Assembly (NCBI RefSeq): GCF_030817655.1
Contig: NZ_JAUSZM010000003.1
Location: 6,386,001-6,450,000 of the forward strand
DNA from: Streptomyces sp. V4I2
Lineage (GTDB): Bacteria; Actinomycetota; Actinomycetes; Streptomycetales; Streptomycetaceae
DNA length: 64,000 nt
Direction of reading: 5' to 3'
Part shown: positions 35,737 to 44,493 of the stretch, piece by piece
Layout: each line of letters begins with the position of its first letter
Position numbering within the stretch: position 1 is the first letter of the stretch
The notes under the pieces: generated by a model
Told to the model about the DNA's origin: nothing
What the model saw: only the letters and a program-made list of their open reading frames with translations
Database searches by the model: none
Program-made: the position numbers and the translations under genes

Positions 35737-36933
35737 TCAGTTGGCCGGTTCGGTGCGCATGAAGATGTTGTCGAACCAGCAGGTCACGGCCGCGTCGCTG
35801 GAACGGTGCATGGCGGTCGCCGTGTAGCTCGTGCCCGGGGTGAGCCCGCCCAGCCGCCACACCGTCGAGACTGACGAGTAGACGGTGCCGCCGTGGGAGG
35901 CGCAGTTCTCGTCGTTCGCGCTCAGCACGACGGTGCTGCCCTGGGTGACCTGCGGGGCCATGAACGCCGTGGCGGTGGTGCTGCTCTGCGTCAGCATGCG
36001 CGCGCCGAAGTGGAGGAGTACGGCGCCGGTGGTCGGGGCGATGAAGGCGAGGGTGAGCGCGGTGACGGCGGATTCCGTGAGCGCGGCCGTGTAGGTCGTC
36101 GACGTGGTGTAGCCGGAGTCCAGGGACGACGCGAACGGCGGCGGCGTGATCGCCGACTGCCATGCGGAGCCGTTCCAGCGTTGCAGGACGCCGAGGGAGG
36201 AGTCGCGGTACTGGCCGGTGTAACTGCCTGTGGTGACCGCGCCGGAGGGGGCGATGCCGCCGAGGGCCTTCGGGTACCTGACCCACGCGGTGCCGTTCCA
36301 CCGCGTGAGGAAACCGGACTCGTCGTTGTCCTGGTACTGGCCGGGGTAACTGCCGGCCGCTGTCGCGTTGTTGTAGACCGGGAGGATGCCGCCGGCCGAG
36401 ACCAGCGTGGTGCGCAGGTCGGTGTTGGAGGTGGCCCAGGGGATGCCGCCGGTGCCCGCGCTGGTTCCGGCCGGGACGGAGACCCGGAACAGCGGGAGCG
36501 CCAGGTCCGGGGTGGTCGGTGCGACGGGGGCGGCGGCCGGGGTGCCCTGGACGATCTCGACGACCGCCTCGGTGCGGCCGGAGCCGTCGTAGGCGTCGTC
36601 GTATACGCGCAGCACGAGCAGGTCGATGCGGCCGTACTGGGCGTCGCCGTCGGCGAAGGTCACCGTGACGTCCTCGTCGAGGGCGACCGGGTAGGCACCC
36701 TGGGTGGTGGTGCCTTGGATGACGGCCCTGCCGTGGTAGACGACGGCGGTCATCGTGCCGACCTTGCCGCCCATCCACAGGCCGCCCACCCGGTACTGGC
36801 CGTCGTACGTGCCAGGCAGGATGCCCGAGCGGGACTGGAGGGGGCCGGCCGGGGTGGTGGCGCCGAGGGCGCTGTGGCGGGTGGCCTGGCGGGTCTGGCC
36901 GGTGGGGGACAGCCAGCCGGAGTGCAGCGTCAT
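35737..36933 (-). CDS. Minor tail/receptor-binding candidate, paralogue B
   Basis: A 398-aa member of the three-gene family. The conserved base domain (SGWLSPTGQTRQATRHSALGATT...RSGILPGTYDGQYRVGGLWM...RIDLLVLRVYDDAYDGSGRTEAVVEI) is followed by two GQYQD/GQYRD-type linker units (FLTRWNGTAWVRYPKALGG and LQRWNGSAWQ). The C-terminal ~150 residues (TPPFASSLDSGYTTSTTYTAALTESAVTALTLAFIAP...) differ from A and C and contain two cysteines. Its own ribosome site (GAAGGA) lies ahead of ATG 36933. Confidence 0.75.
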   Translation of the reverse strand: MTLHSGWLSPTGQTRQATRHSALGATTPAGPLQSRSGILPGTYDGQYRVGGLWMGGKVGTMTAVVYHGRAVIQGTTTQGAYPVALDEDVTVTFADGDAQYGRIDLLVLRVYDDAYDGSGRTEAVVEIVQGTPAAAPVAPTTPDLALPLFRVSVPAGTSAGTGGIPWATSNTDLRTTLVSAGGILPVYNNATAAGSYPGQYQDNDESGFLTRWNGTAWVRYPKALGGIAPSGAVTTGSYTGQYRDSSLGVLQRWNGSAWQSAITPPPFASSLDSGYTTSTTYTAALTESAVTALTLAFIAPTTGAVLLHFGARMLTQSSTTATAFMAPQVTQGSTVVLSANDENCASHGGTVYSSVSTVWRLGGLTPGTSYTATAMHRSSDAAVTCWFDNIFMRTEPAN

Positions 36934-36973
36934 GGTCAGCGAGTCCTTCGGTTGGTCTCCGGGCTGTGTCGGC

Positions 36974-38200
36974 TCAGGAGGGGGACGCGGCTTCGTAGGT
37001 GCCGTGGATGGACAGGACGTCCCCGGAGGCCCAGGCGAAGGGCAGCGACCTGTCCCAGATGCCGGCGCTGCTGCCGAGGGTGTCGCGCACCGAGCGGACG
37101 ATGCCGCCGTTGGTCGTGGCCAGCAGGCCGGAGCCCTGGTAGAAGAAAGAGGCCGAGGAGTCGAACGCCTCGGCGTTCAGCACCCGCCCGTCGAGCTTCC
37201 AGGCGGGGGCGGCGACCGGGGCGGCCGGCAGCGAGAACGTCCAGTTGGCGTTGGCGTCCTGGGCGTCCAGGTTGGTCGTCGAACCGATCTTCAGGTAGAT
37301 CCGGACGTGCACGACCGTGCCGATCTTCATGTACGACCCGGCGAGTGTCCCGTTGCCGATCGTGGGCGCGATGCCGTTCTCGGCGCCCCAGACCGGCGTG
37401 TAGTCGACCCAGCTCGGCACCGGCTGGTACGACACCCATGTCGTGCCGTTCCAGCGCTGTAGCAGCCCGGAGGACGAATCCCGGTACTGGCCGGTGTAGC
37501 TGGCCGTGGTGACCGCACCGGCCGGGGCGATCCCGCCCAGCGCGCTCGGGTACGACACCCACGCCGAGCCGTCCCAGCGCTGCAGCGTGCCCCCGGAGTC
37601 GCGGTACTGGCCGGGGTATGCGCCGTTGCCGGTGTCGCCGTACGCCGGGAGGATGCCGCCGAGCGCGACGACGGACGTCCGCAGGTCCTCGGCGTCGTTG
37701 TTCCAGTTGACGCCGCCGTTACCGGCGCTGACGCCGGCCCGCACGGTGACCCGGTAGACCGGCAGCGCGATGTCCGGGAGCGGGGGGTCGACGGGGGTGG
37801 CGGACGGAGTGCCCTTGATGATCTCGACGGCGGCCTTCGTGAAGCCGGAGTCGTCGTACAGGTCGTCGTAGATACGGAGTACGACGAGGTCGATCCGGGC
37901 GTGGGAGGCATCGCCGTCGGCGAAGGTGAGGGGGAGCGACTCGGGGAGCGTGACCGGGTAGGCGCCCTGGTTGTTCTCGGCCTGGATGACCGCCCGGCCC
38001 TCGTACACGGTCGCCTTCATGGTGCCGGCGCCGCCCTCCATCCAGAAGCCGGAGACTCGGTGCTGGCCGCTGTAGGAGCCGGGCAGGATGCCGGAGCGGA
38101 CCCCGACGGGGTTGCTCGGCGTGGTCGCGCCGAGCTGGGTGAGGCGGGTGTCCTCGCGGGTCTGGCCGGTCTCGGCCACCCATGAGCTGCGCAGGTTCAC
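36974..38200 (-). CDS. Minor tail/receptor-binding candidate, paralogue C
   Basis: A 408-aa member and the first of the three to be transcribed. The GTG start at 38200 follows AGAGGAG. The base domain (SSWVAETGQTREDTRLTQLGATT...RSGILPGSYSGQHRVSGFWM...RIDLVVLRIYDDLYDDSGFTKAAVEIIKGTP) is shared, as are two linker units (GAYPGQYRDSGGTLQRWDGSAW and GQYRDSSSGLLQRWNGTTW). The C-terminal ~150 residues resemble A in the WTFSLP/NWRFSLP region but diverge at the tip. It directly follows the distal tail gene, the normal place for receptor-binding proteins. Confidence 0.75.
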   Translation of the reverse strand: MNLRSSWVAETGQTREDTRLTQLGATTPSNPVGVRSGILPGSYSGQHRVSGFWMEGGAGTMKATVYEGRAVIQAENNQGAYPVTLPESLPLTFADGDASHARIDLVVLRIYDDLYDDSGFTKAAVEIIKGTPSATPVDPPLPDIALPVYRVTVRAGVSAGNGGVNWNNDAEDLRTSVVALGGILPAYGDTGNGAYPGQYRDSGGTLQRWDGSAWVSYPSALGGIAPAGAVTTASYTGQYRDSSSGLLQRWNGTTWVSYQPVPSWVDYTPVWGAENGIAPTIGNGTLAGSYMKIGTVVHVRIYLKIGSTTNLDAQDANANWTFSLPAAPVAAPAWKLDGRVLNAEAFDSSASFFYQGSGLLATTNGGIVRSVRDTLGSSAGIWDRSLPFAWASGDVLSIHGTYEAASPS

Positions 38201-38294
38201 GAGTGTTCTCCTCTGGGGTGGGGCACGGGGCGGGTCGCGGGGTTCGGCACGGAGTAGGGCACGGCGTAGGGCACGGAGTCGGGCCCGGGCCGGG

Positions 38295-39215
38295 TCACCA
38301 TTCGGCGTCGCGCCAGCGGACGGTCATCCGGGCGCCGGTGTCGTACGTGTCCGGCCGGAACGCCAGCTGGGCACGGCCCGGTTCGAAGGCGAACAGTTCC
38401 TCGGGACTGCTGTCGGCGGCCGCGGTGTGGCGGCGCGAGGCGGTGCCGTTGAGGGTGACCGTGCCGGCCGCGGTGTCGACGACCAGCTCGTCACCGGCGG
38501 CGAGGGTGATGTCGTAGCGCAGGCGGCGGGCGGAGGTGCGGTCGGTGACGGTCGGGTTGGCGCACGGGCCGTTGAAGGTGAGCACCGGGTGCGTGGGCGC
38601 CGAGCCGGTGTTGTCGGCGTTGACGTCTCCGGTGGAGGCCGTCTGGCCCCAGTACAGCGGCCAGGTCAGCGGCCAGGTGAGGCCGCTCTCCGGCTGCGGG
38701 GCGCCGGTGACGGCGGCCTGCTCGTCGACGGCGTAGCGGCGCGGGTCGGTGGCGTACCACTGCACGGACGCCTTCGAGACGCCCTGGGTGGTGTACGTCC
38801 GGTCGGCCGCCAGCACGCGCTGGCTGACCCGGGCCCGCACGGCCAGCGTCTCGCCGTGCAGCCGCACGGCGAGCCAGCGCTCGGCGTCGCCGAGGAGGAG
38901 GGCCTGGCGCAGGACGCGCATCGCGGCGAGGGAGGACTCGGTGCCGCTCTCCGCCGGTACGGTCCACAGGGTGCCGCCGACCTTGCGGGGCTTGGCGTAG
39001 CGGGTGCCCGGCCAGGCGCCGTGCGCGGTGGGGTGGTCGGCGTCGGAGCTGTCGTACTCGGGCAGGTCCTCCCAGCCGCTGAGGCCGCCGCGGTCGATCT
39101 CGTACGGGGTGCCGGGGCCGAGCAGCAGTCCGGCCCACTGCATCTGCCCGTCGCGGGTGATGAGTGAGCCGGGGGGAACATCGTCGGTGTATGCGGTTGT
39201 GGATATGTCGGCCAT
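38295..39215 (-). CDS. Distal tail protein (siphovirus Dit-like)
   Basis: A 306-aa phage tail-tip protein that connects the tube to the baseplate or fibres. The N-terminal half includes YTDDVPPGSLITRDGQMQWAGLLLG and GGLSGWEDLPEYDSSDADHPTAHGAWPG, characteristic of actinophage minor tail/Dit proteins. The middle and C-terminal parts are a galectin-like beta-sandwich (PVLTFNGPCANPTVTDRTSARRLRYDITLAAGDELVVDTAAGTVTLNG). GAGGTGACG precedes the ATG. Order tape measure - Dit - fibres is conserved in Siphoviridae-type phages. Confidence 0.82.
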   Translation of the reverse strand: MADISTTAYTDDVPPGSLITRDGQMQWAGLLLGPGTPYEIDRGGLSGWEDLPEYDSSDADHPTAHGAWPGTRYAKPRKVGGTLWTVPAESGTESSLAAMRVLRQALLLGDAERWLAVRLHGETLAVRARVSQRVLAADRTYTTQGVSKASVQWYATDPRRYAVDEQAAVTGAPQPESGLTWPLTWPLYWGQTASTGDVNADNTGSAPTHPVLTFNGPCANPTVTDRTSARRLRYDITLAAGDELVVDTAAGTVTLNGTASRRHTAAADSSPEELFAFEPGRAQLAFRPDTYDTGARMTVRWRDAEW

Positions 39216-39268
39216 CGGGCGTCACCTCACTACTCTCGTCGCTCTCGGGTTCAGGTCCTCGGGTGTGT

Positions 39269-40555
39269 TCACGCGTGTGCCGACGCGAGGAAGAGAAGGT
39301 CTTCGGCGGTGCCCCGGGCGCCGGTACCCGCACTCTCGTGGAACTCTTTGATGTGATGCGGGAGTTGGGACCGGGACCGGTTTCGCCGGGCGAGTGCCCG
39401 CTGCCGCTCCAGGTGGGTGAGCGGCAGCACCCGGCCCGCCCGGCGGGAGGCGCCGGGGACCGCGACGCCGCCCTTCGCGAGCATCGGGATCTCGTCCAGG
39501 TCGACGCCGAACTTCTTGCCGAGGAGCGAGAAGCTCAGTGAGTTGAGCCCGTCGATGACCCAGTTGCAGAACGCGATCAGCCCGTTGACCGGTCCCTTGA
39601 TGACACCGGCGAAGGTCTGGGCGCCGGTCGTGACGAACTGCCCCATCGCACGCAGGGTGTTGGAGGTCGCCTCCTTGATCCGGGTGAACATCCGGGGGAT
39701 GTCCTTGGTGATCCAGGTCAGCGCCGGCTTGACCGCGTTCTTGAAGCCCCGCCAGATCGACGACACCCTGCCGCTGAGCGTGCGGGTGTCGCCGGTGGTG
39801 AGGGCCCTGACGGCGGCGAAGGCGGTGCCGAGGAGCGTGCTGATGACGGAGATCGCGGTGGTGATGAGGGTGAGGTAGGCGGTGGCGTACGTGTTCACCG
39901 CGCTCGCGATCGCCTTGAGCAGCGGCGTCATGACGGTCAGGTAGCCCTCGACGTACTTCAGTACGAGCGTGGCGAGCTGCTTCATGAGCCGCTGACCGGT
40001 CTCGGAGTTCATCGCGAGGTCGAGCAGCCAGGCGGCGACCGGGAGGAGCAGGCCCGTGACGAAACCGATGGGGTTGGCGCGGGTGAGGGCGTTGATGACG
40101 AGCATGACGCCGGAGCCGATGGTCATGGCGGTGCCGAAGGCGCCCATCAGGTCGCCGACGATTCCGGCGACGTCGATGAGACCGGCGGCCAGGGCCAGGA
40201 TGCCGCCGGCGGCGGACGTGAGCCTGCCGAGGGCCTTCGTGGAGCGTTTGGCTTCGCCGCCGGCCGCCTTGATGCCGGGTGCGGCGGTGGTGGCGGTCTG
40301 CCCGGTCCTGGTGACGGAGCGGGCGGCGGCGTCGGCGTTCGTCTTGACCTGGCGCAGGGCGGTGGCGCCCTGGTCGGCGGCGGGACGGATGCGGTCTACG
40401 GCGGTGGCGGCGCCCTTGATCCGGTCGGTGAGGCTGCGGAGGGTGGACTGGGTCTGCGTCACCTTCGTACGGAAGGAGCTGAGGACCGGCGCGACTCCGG
40501 CGAACGGGTTGACCGGCAGCGGTATGCCGCCCGCCGATATGGAGGCGGCACTCAT
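39269..40555 (-). CDS. Tape-measure-like protein, third segment
   Basis: A 428-aa mostly alpha-helical protein. The N-terminal ~100 residues are Ala/Thr/Lys-rich helices, the centre is strongly hydrophobic (TSAAGGILALAAGLIDVAGIVGDLMG and IGFVTGLLLPVAAWLLDLA), and the C-terminal part has the pattern GLNSLSFSLLGKKFGVDLDEIPMLAKGGVAVPG followed by VLPLTHLERQRALARR and AEDLLFLASAHA. The same C-terminal pattern ends the neighbouring 397-aa protein, so the two are paralogues or pieces of a duplicated tape measure. Translation is coupled by an ATGA overlap. Confidence 0.75.
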   Translation of the reverse strand: MSAASISAGGIPLPVNPFAGVAPVLSSFRTKVTQTQSTLRSLTDRIKGAATAVDRIRPAADQGATALRQVKTNADAAARSVTRTGQTATTAAPGIKAAGGEAKRSTKALGRLTSAAGGILALAAGLIDVAGIVGDLMGAFGTAMTIGSGVMLVINALTRANPIGFVTGLLLPVAAWLLDLAMNSETGQRLMKQLATLVLKYVEGYLTVMTPLLKAIASAVNTYATAYLTLITTAISVISTLLGTAFAAVRALTTGDTRTLSGRVSSIWRGFKNAVKPALTWITKDIPRMFTRIKEATSNTLRAMGQFVTTGAQTFAGVIKGPVNGLIAFCNWVIDGLNSLSFSLLGKKFGVDLDEIPMLAKGGVAVPGASRRAGRVLPLTHLERQRALARRNRSRSQLPHHIKEFHESAGTGARGTAEDLLFLASAHA

Positions 40556-41745
40556 CCGCGGGCCTTCGCCAGGAACATCAGGGCGTCGGCGGTGCGCTGG
40601 GGGCTGCCGGCCTCGGCCGCGTAGTAGTGCTCGATGTGCAGCGCGCCGTGTGTTCCGGCCGCGCCGGCGTAGGCCGGGCCCTGTGCGGCGGCGCGCCTGA
40701 GCAGTCGGTCCAGCTTGCTGAGCGGCAGTACGGCTTCCGCCTCACCGGCCTCGGCGAGGATCGCCGGTACACCGCCGGAGCGAGGCATGACGACACCGCC
40801 GGCCGCGAGGGCGGGGATCCTCGGCAGGCTGACGCCGAAGGTCTTGCCGCCGACCTTCGGGACCCAGCCCGGGATCGACACCTTGATGCCGTTGAGGGCG
40901 CCGATCGCGGAGTTGATGATGCCGATGACGGCGTTGATCGGGCCCTTGACGGCGCTCTTGATGCCGTCGAAGGCGCGGCCCGCGATGCCCTTGAGGCCGC
41001 CCCAGACGCTGGACAGCCTGTCCTTGACGGCGCGGAAGGCGTTCGGGATCGCGGACTTGATCCAGTTCACGACCGGTGAAATGACGGCCTTGATGCCCTT
41101 CCACACGGTGGAGACGACCGTCTTGATCGCCTTCAACGCGGTGCTGATGACCTTCTTCCAGATGCCGACGTAGGTCTTGATGACGGTGGCGACGGCCTTG
41201 ACGACCGCCGAGATCGCCTTCTTGATCCCGCTCCAGACCGACTTGATCAGTTTCGCGGCGTTCTTCATGATCGGCCCGATGGCCTTCATGACGCTGCTGA
41301 TCACGGCCTTGATGGCGCCGAAGGCCGCCTTGAGGACCTTCTGCATGGTCTTCGACTTGGTCGCCATCTCGACGACCTTCTCGATGAGCGGCATGAGCAG
41401 GTCCATGAGCATGCCGAAGAAGTTGCCCTTCATCGACTTGTTCATCTTGTCCTGGCCCTTGGCCGCCTTGGTCGCCCCCGACTCGTACTTGCCGAGGTTC
41501 TTTCCGGCGGTGGAGCCGGTTTTGCCGGCCTTGGCTATGGACTTCTCGGCTTGGTCGGAGGCCTTCTTGAGGTCCTTGAGCTCCTTTTCGGAGCTTTGGG
41601 CGGCGGTCTTGAGGGCCTTGAGCTGGGTAGCCCCTGCCTTGCCGGCGTTTCCGACACCTTTCGCCGCCGACTCGGCGCCGGACGCCTTCGACTTGAAGTC
41701 CTGCAGGGATCCGGACGCCTGCTTCAGTGAACTAACGAGACTCAT
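40552..41745 (-). CDS. Tape-measure-like protein, second segment
   Basis: A 397-aa helical protein. Residues 1-105 are a Lys/Ala-rich coiled coil, followed by a hydrophobic patch (FFGMLMDLLMPLIEKVVEMA) and repeated amphipathic units (AIKAVISSVMKAI, SGIKKAISAVVKAV, KAIKTVVSTVWKGIKAVISPVV) characteristic of phage tape measures. It ends with FGVSLPRIPALAAGGVVMP, VLPLSKLDRLLRR and TADALMFLAKARG, matching the neighbour's C-terminus. Short for a tape measure on its own (commonly 800 aa or more), which suggests the ruler is split or the tails are short. Confidence 0.75.
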   Translation of the reverse strand: MSLVSSLKQASGSLQDFKSKASGAESAAKGVGNAGKAGATQLKALKTAAQSSEKELKDLKKASDQAEKSIAKAGKTGSTAGKNLGKYESGATKAAKGQDKMNKSMKGNFFGMLMDLLMPLIEKVVEMATKSKTMQKVLKAAFGAIKAVISSVMKAIGPIMKNAAKLIKSVWSGIKKAISAVVKAVATVIKTYVGIWKKVISTALKAIKTVVSTVWKGIKAVISPVVNWIKSAIPNAFRAVKDRLSSVWGGLKGIAGRAFDGIKSAVKGPINAVIGIINSAIGALNGIKVSIPGWVPKVGGKTFGVSLPRIPALAAGGVVMPRSGGVPAILAEAGEAEAVLPLSKLDRLLRRAAAQGPAYAGAAGTHGALHIEHYYAAEAGSPQRTADALMFLAKARG

Positions 41746-41772
41746 GGCACACCTCCTTCAGGCGGAACGGGG

Positions 41773-42663
41773 TCATCTGGCGGCGGGGGCGGTGGCGCCG
41801 CCGCCGATGGCGCCGGCCGCGGTGCTGGATGCGGTGGCCAGGTCCACGAACGTTCGCCGCAGGGTGTCGGCGTTCCGGTTGAGGTCCTGGGCTGCTGCGG
41901 CGATCTCCCGGAACGTCTGAGCCTTGGGGAGCTTTTCGGGCTTGTAGTTCGTCATCGACGTGTTGAGCTCACCGACGGCCCCGGCCACGTCGAGGATGGT
42001 CTGCTTGGGGCTCGGGGTCAGCTTGCCCTTAAGGTTCGCGATCGCCTTGGCGAGCTTGTTGATCTTCCCTGAGGAGTACATGTTCCGGGTTGCGTTGTTG
42101 AAGTTCTGGATCTCCGGGACGAGGTCCTTGAGCGCGTCTTTGAGACCGTTGAGGATTTCCTGGGTGAGGCCGTGCGGGTTGATGGAGACAGCTGTGAGGG
42201 AATCTGCCTGCTGGCGGGTCATGAACTGTGGCAGGCCACTGTCTCCCGTGGCAAGAACGCGACCTTGAGTGTTTGTGCGGCCCAACATACTGCGGGCGAA
42301 CAGTTGCGAAAGTTTCTGCAGGCCAAGGTTGAACACTTTTCCGAGGTCGAGCAGCTTTCCCATGATGACCACACCGAGGGCGCCGATGATCAAAGTGACT
42401 TGAACCCAGAAATCCTTCTGCTTGAACGCCTCGAGGAAGTCTTTGAGGCCAACCGATTCCATTAGAGCTTGCCAGAATGTCTTCGTTTCGTCCTTGCCCT
42501 CCTTGATTTTATTCTTGAGGTTGTTCTCGACGGTCGTCAGTTCCGAATTTGTTACATTGTTCTCGGGTTTGACATGTGAGTTCAGCATGGTTTTCACCGT
42601 GCTGATTTCCTCCTTGAGTTCTGCGATTTTCTCAAGGGTTTCGGAGTCTGATCCGCTGGCCAT
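41773..42663 (-). CDS. Tape-measure-like protein, first segment
   Basis: A 296-aa helical protein. The N-terminal ~65 residues form a coiled coil (SETLEKIAELKEEISTVKTMLNSH), then a membrane-like helix (FWVQVTLIIGALGVVIMGKLLDLG) and a long helical remainder. Codon use is visibly less GC-rich than the neighbours, with many Asn, Lys, Thr and Ser residues, so this segment may have a different origin. It lies where a tape measure should begin. GAGG lies upstream of the ATG at 42663. It is immediately followed (27 bases) by the second segment. Role inferred from position and helicity. Confidence 0.6.
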   Translation of the reverse strand: MASGSDSETLEKIAELKEEISTVKTMLNSHVKPENNVTNSELTTVENNLKNKIKEGKDETKTFWQALMESVGLKDFLEAFKQKDFWVQVTLIIGALGVVIMGKLLDLGKVFNLGLQKLSQLFARSMLGRTNTQGRVLATGDSGLPQFMTRQQADSLTAVSINPHGLTQEILNGLKDALKDLVPEIQNFNNATRNMYSSGKINKLAKAIANLKGKLTPSPKQTILDVAGAVGELNTSMTNYKPEKLPKAQTFREIAAAAQDLNRNADTLRRTFVDLATASSTAAGAIGGGATAPAAR

Positions 42664-42685
42664 TTTTACCTCGCGATACTGGGGG

Positions 42686-42715
42686 TTGCTTCCAGTTGCC
42701 GTCGACTGCTAAAAT
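42686..42715 (+). promoter_or_regulatory. Promoter for DUF3592 operon
   Basis: TTGCTT (42686-42691) and TAAAAT (42710-42715) with an 18-base spacer lie 33 bases upstream of the first DUF3592 start, on the strand opposite the tail genes. Confidence 0.5.
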
Positions 42716-42748
42716 CCGCCGACTTCAATGAGAGTGGTAGGGGTGGGC

Positions 42749-43180
42749 ATGTTTGATTTCCCGGTGATCCTGGGAATAGGTCTCATAGTGTTCGGGGTCT
42801 TTGCTCTATTGGCCCAGTCCGGTAATTTCGTGACATATCGCCTCATGCGGAACTTGAAGCACCATGGTGTCGATGGGCAGGCGGTTTATAAATCCCATGA
42901 ATACGCGAATCCCCGATCGCAGCGGGTCTATTTCGACGTCCGCCTGCCGGAGGGGGAGCCGCGTGCTGAATTCCACGAGTACATGCAGGGGCTGCCTGGC
43001 CCCGAGGGCACGGTCGTGCCGGTCGTGTATGACAGAAGGAAGCCGCGGCGCGCGAAGACGGGAACCCGCAAGGATCTCAACTTCGACGCGGAGCGGCTTG
43101 TCGTGCTGTTCGCTGGGGGCACCGGCCTTGCGCTACTCGCAGTTGGGGTGCTGCTCTGTATCGTCGGTGCCGTGACGTGA
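42749..43180 (+). CDS. DUF3592-like small membrane protein 1
   Basis: A 143-aa protein with a membrane helix at each end (FPVILGIGLIVFGVFALLAQ and LVVLFAGGTGLALLAVGVLLCIVGAV) and a soluble beta-rich centre (RNLKHHGVDGQAVYKSHEY.. YFDVRLPEGE, GTVVPVVYDRRKPRRAKTG), the layout of DUF3592 proteins. ATG 42749 is preferred because AGGGGTGGG precedes it. First of three tandem paralogues, opposite in direction to the tail operon. The role is unknown; in this position it could be self-protection or unrelated cargo. Confidence 0.7.
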   Translation: MFDFPVILGIGLIVFGVFALLAQSGNFVTYRLMRNLKHHGVDGQAVYKSHEYANPRSQRVYFDVRLPEGEPRAEFHEYMQGLPGPEGTVVPVVYDRRKPRRAKTGTRKDLNFDAERLVVLFAGGTGLALLAVGVLLCIVGAVT

Positions 43181-43211
43181 GTCGGTCACCGGGTCGACGG
43201 GCTGTGATGCC

Positions 43212-43634
43212 GTGAATTCAGATGCTGCTTTTATTGTCTCCTGTATTCTTCAGGTGCTGGGATTTGCTGCCATGATTTCCCATATCGGCATATTCCGGGA
43301 TTATCGGCGGCTGCGGAACCTGGCGCGGCACGGTGTAGAGGGAGAGGCCGTCTCGACCGCGCAGGATTACGCCGGCGCCGGGCAGTACCGGGTGCAGTAC
43401 GAGGTCCGCCTGGCTGACGGTGAATCCAAGGCCGAGTTCCACGCCCTGCAAAGAGTGATGGCGGAGCTCGGCACTGTGGTCCCTGTGGTGTACGACAGGA
43501 CGAAGCCGCAGCGTGCGAAGACAGGATTCCTGGAGGACATCAACTACCGCCCCGATCAGCTCTCCGTTTTCGTCTTCGGGTACGGCGGTGTGGCGGCGTA
43601 TCTCATGGGTGTCGTGCTGCTGGTCCTGTCCTGA
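43212..43634 (+). CDS. DUF3592-like small membrane protein 2
   Basis: A 140-aa paralogue of the preceding protein. The N-terminal helix is FIVSCILQVLGFAAMISHIG, the soluble centre is RLRNLARHGVEGEAVSTAQDYAGAGQYRVQYEVRLADGE with GTVVPVVYDRTKPQRAKTG, and the C-terminal helix is VFVFGYGGVAAYLMGVVLLVL. It starts with GTG 31 bases after the first paralogue stops and is probably cotranscribed with it. Confidence 0.7.
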   Translation: MNSDAAFIVSCILQVLGFAAMISHIGIFRDYRRLRNLARHGVEGEAVSTAQDYAGAGQYRVQYEVRLADGESKAEFHALQRVMAELGTVVPVVYDRTKPQRAKTGFLEDINYRPDQLSVFVFGYGGVAAYLMGVVLLVLS

Positions 43635-43772
43635 GGGTCGCGGTGGTCACGACTTCCCGCGCTCTGGTTGATGGCGAGAGCTGGCCCCAGCCGCTACGCT
43701 GCCCGACGCGTCTCCAAAAGCTTTCCGAAGTCGAGCTGTTTTCGAAGCGCATTTGTCATAAGTGGGGGTGCG

Positions 43773-44200
43773 ATGAGTGGCATTGCGGCCGTGGGAATTG
43801 TCCTGATGGGATTCGGCGCGCTGCTCTGCTTCGCGAATTGCGGGGGTCTTGAGAAGTTCCTGAAACTGCGGAATCTGGAACGGCACGGCGTCGAGGGTGA
43901 AGCGGTCTCCACGCGTGAGGAATGCTCAGCAGTGGGCCCCATGTGTTCTACGAGATCCGTCTTCCCGACAGCTCGACCCGGGACTACCCCCCGTCTTTCG
44001 AGGAGGTGGGGGTTGATCCGCGAGGGCCGGTGGGCACCGTCGTTCCGGTGGTGTACGACCGAAGGAAGCCCAGCCGAGCCAAGACCGGCACGCTCGCGGA
44101 CATCAACTCATCCGAAGAGCGGTTCTACGTCGTGCTGTTCTCGGTGCCCGGGCTGGCGCTGATGGCCGTGGGTGCGGTGCTTGCGCTCGTCCTCTACTGA
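43773..44200 (+). pseudogene. DUF3592-like small membrane protein 3, frameshifted
   Basis: The third paralogue is split between two frames. MSGIAAVGIVLMGFGALLCF...LRNLERHGVEGEAVSTREE is read from ATG 43773, while the remainder (GPHVFYEIRLPD...GTVVPVVYDRRKPSRAKTGTLADIN... and the final membrane helix to the stop at 44200) is in the -1 frame. The shift lies at about 43917-43930 and is equivalent to one lost base. It is either a real inactivating deletion or a read error. Confidence 0.7.
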
Positions 44201-44220
44201 AGTACGCAGGATGTGCCAGG

Positions 44221-44346
44221 AGGCTCGAGCCTGACGACGGTGACACGGCCACGATCACCACGCCGACCAGTTCCTGGGCCGACGTTCAGGTGGCGGCGCC
44301 GGTCGACGTTATTTACGACCCGCAGAGCCGAAGCTCGCAGCGATCG
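44221..44346 (+). pseudogene. Fragment of a further DUF3592-like gene
   Basis: A short in-frame piece reads DDGDTATITTPTSSWADVQV followed by VDVIYDPQSRS. This resembles the central strands and the VYDP turn of DUF3592 proteins, but no start or flanking membrane helices exist. The rest of the gap to 44494 holds nothing recognisable. Confidence 0.35.
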
Positions 44347-44493
44347 CTTATCAGTTGCCCAAGGGCGGAACCGTGCTCCATCGCTTCCTGGTCAGTGGAG
44401 TCCGAGGGTAGTCGAACGGCTCGTAGGGTCTCTCGCGGAGTCCGGTGACGATGGGTCCGGTGGTGGCGGAGCGCTGTGCCGACGCGCCTGAAC

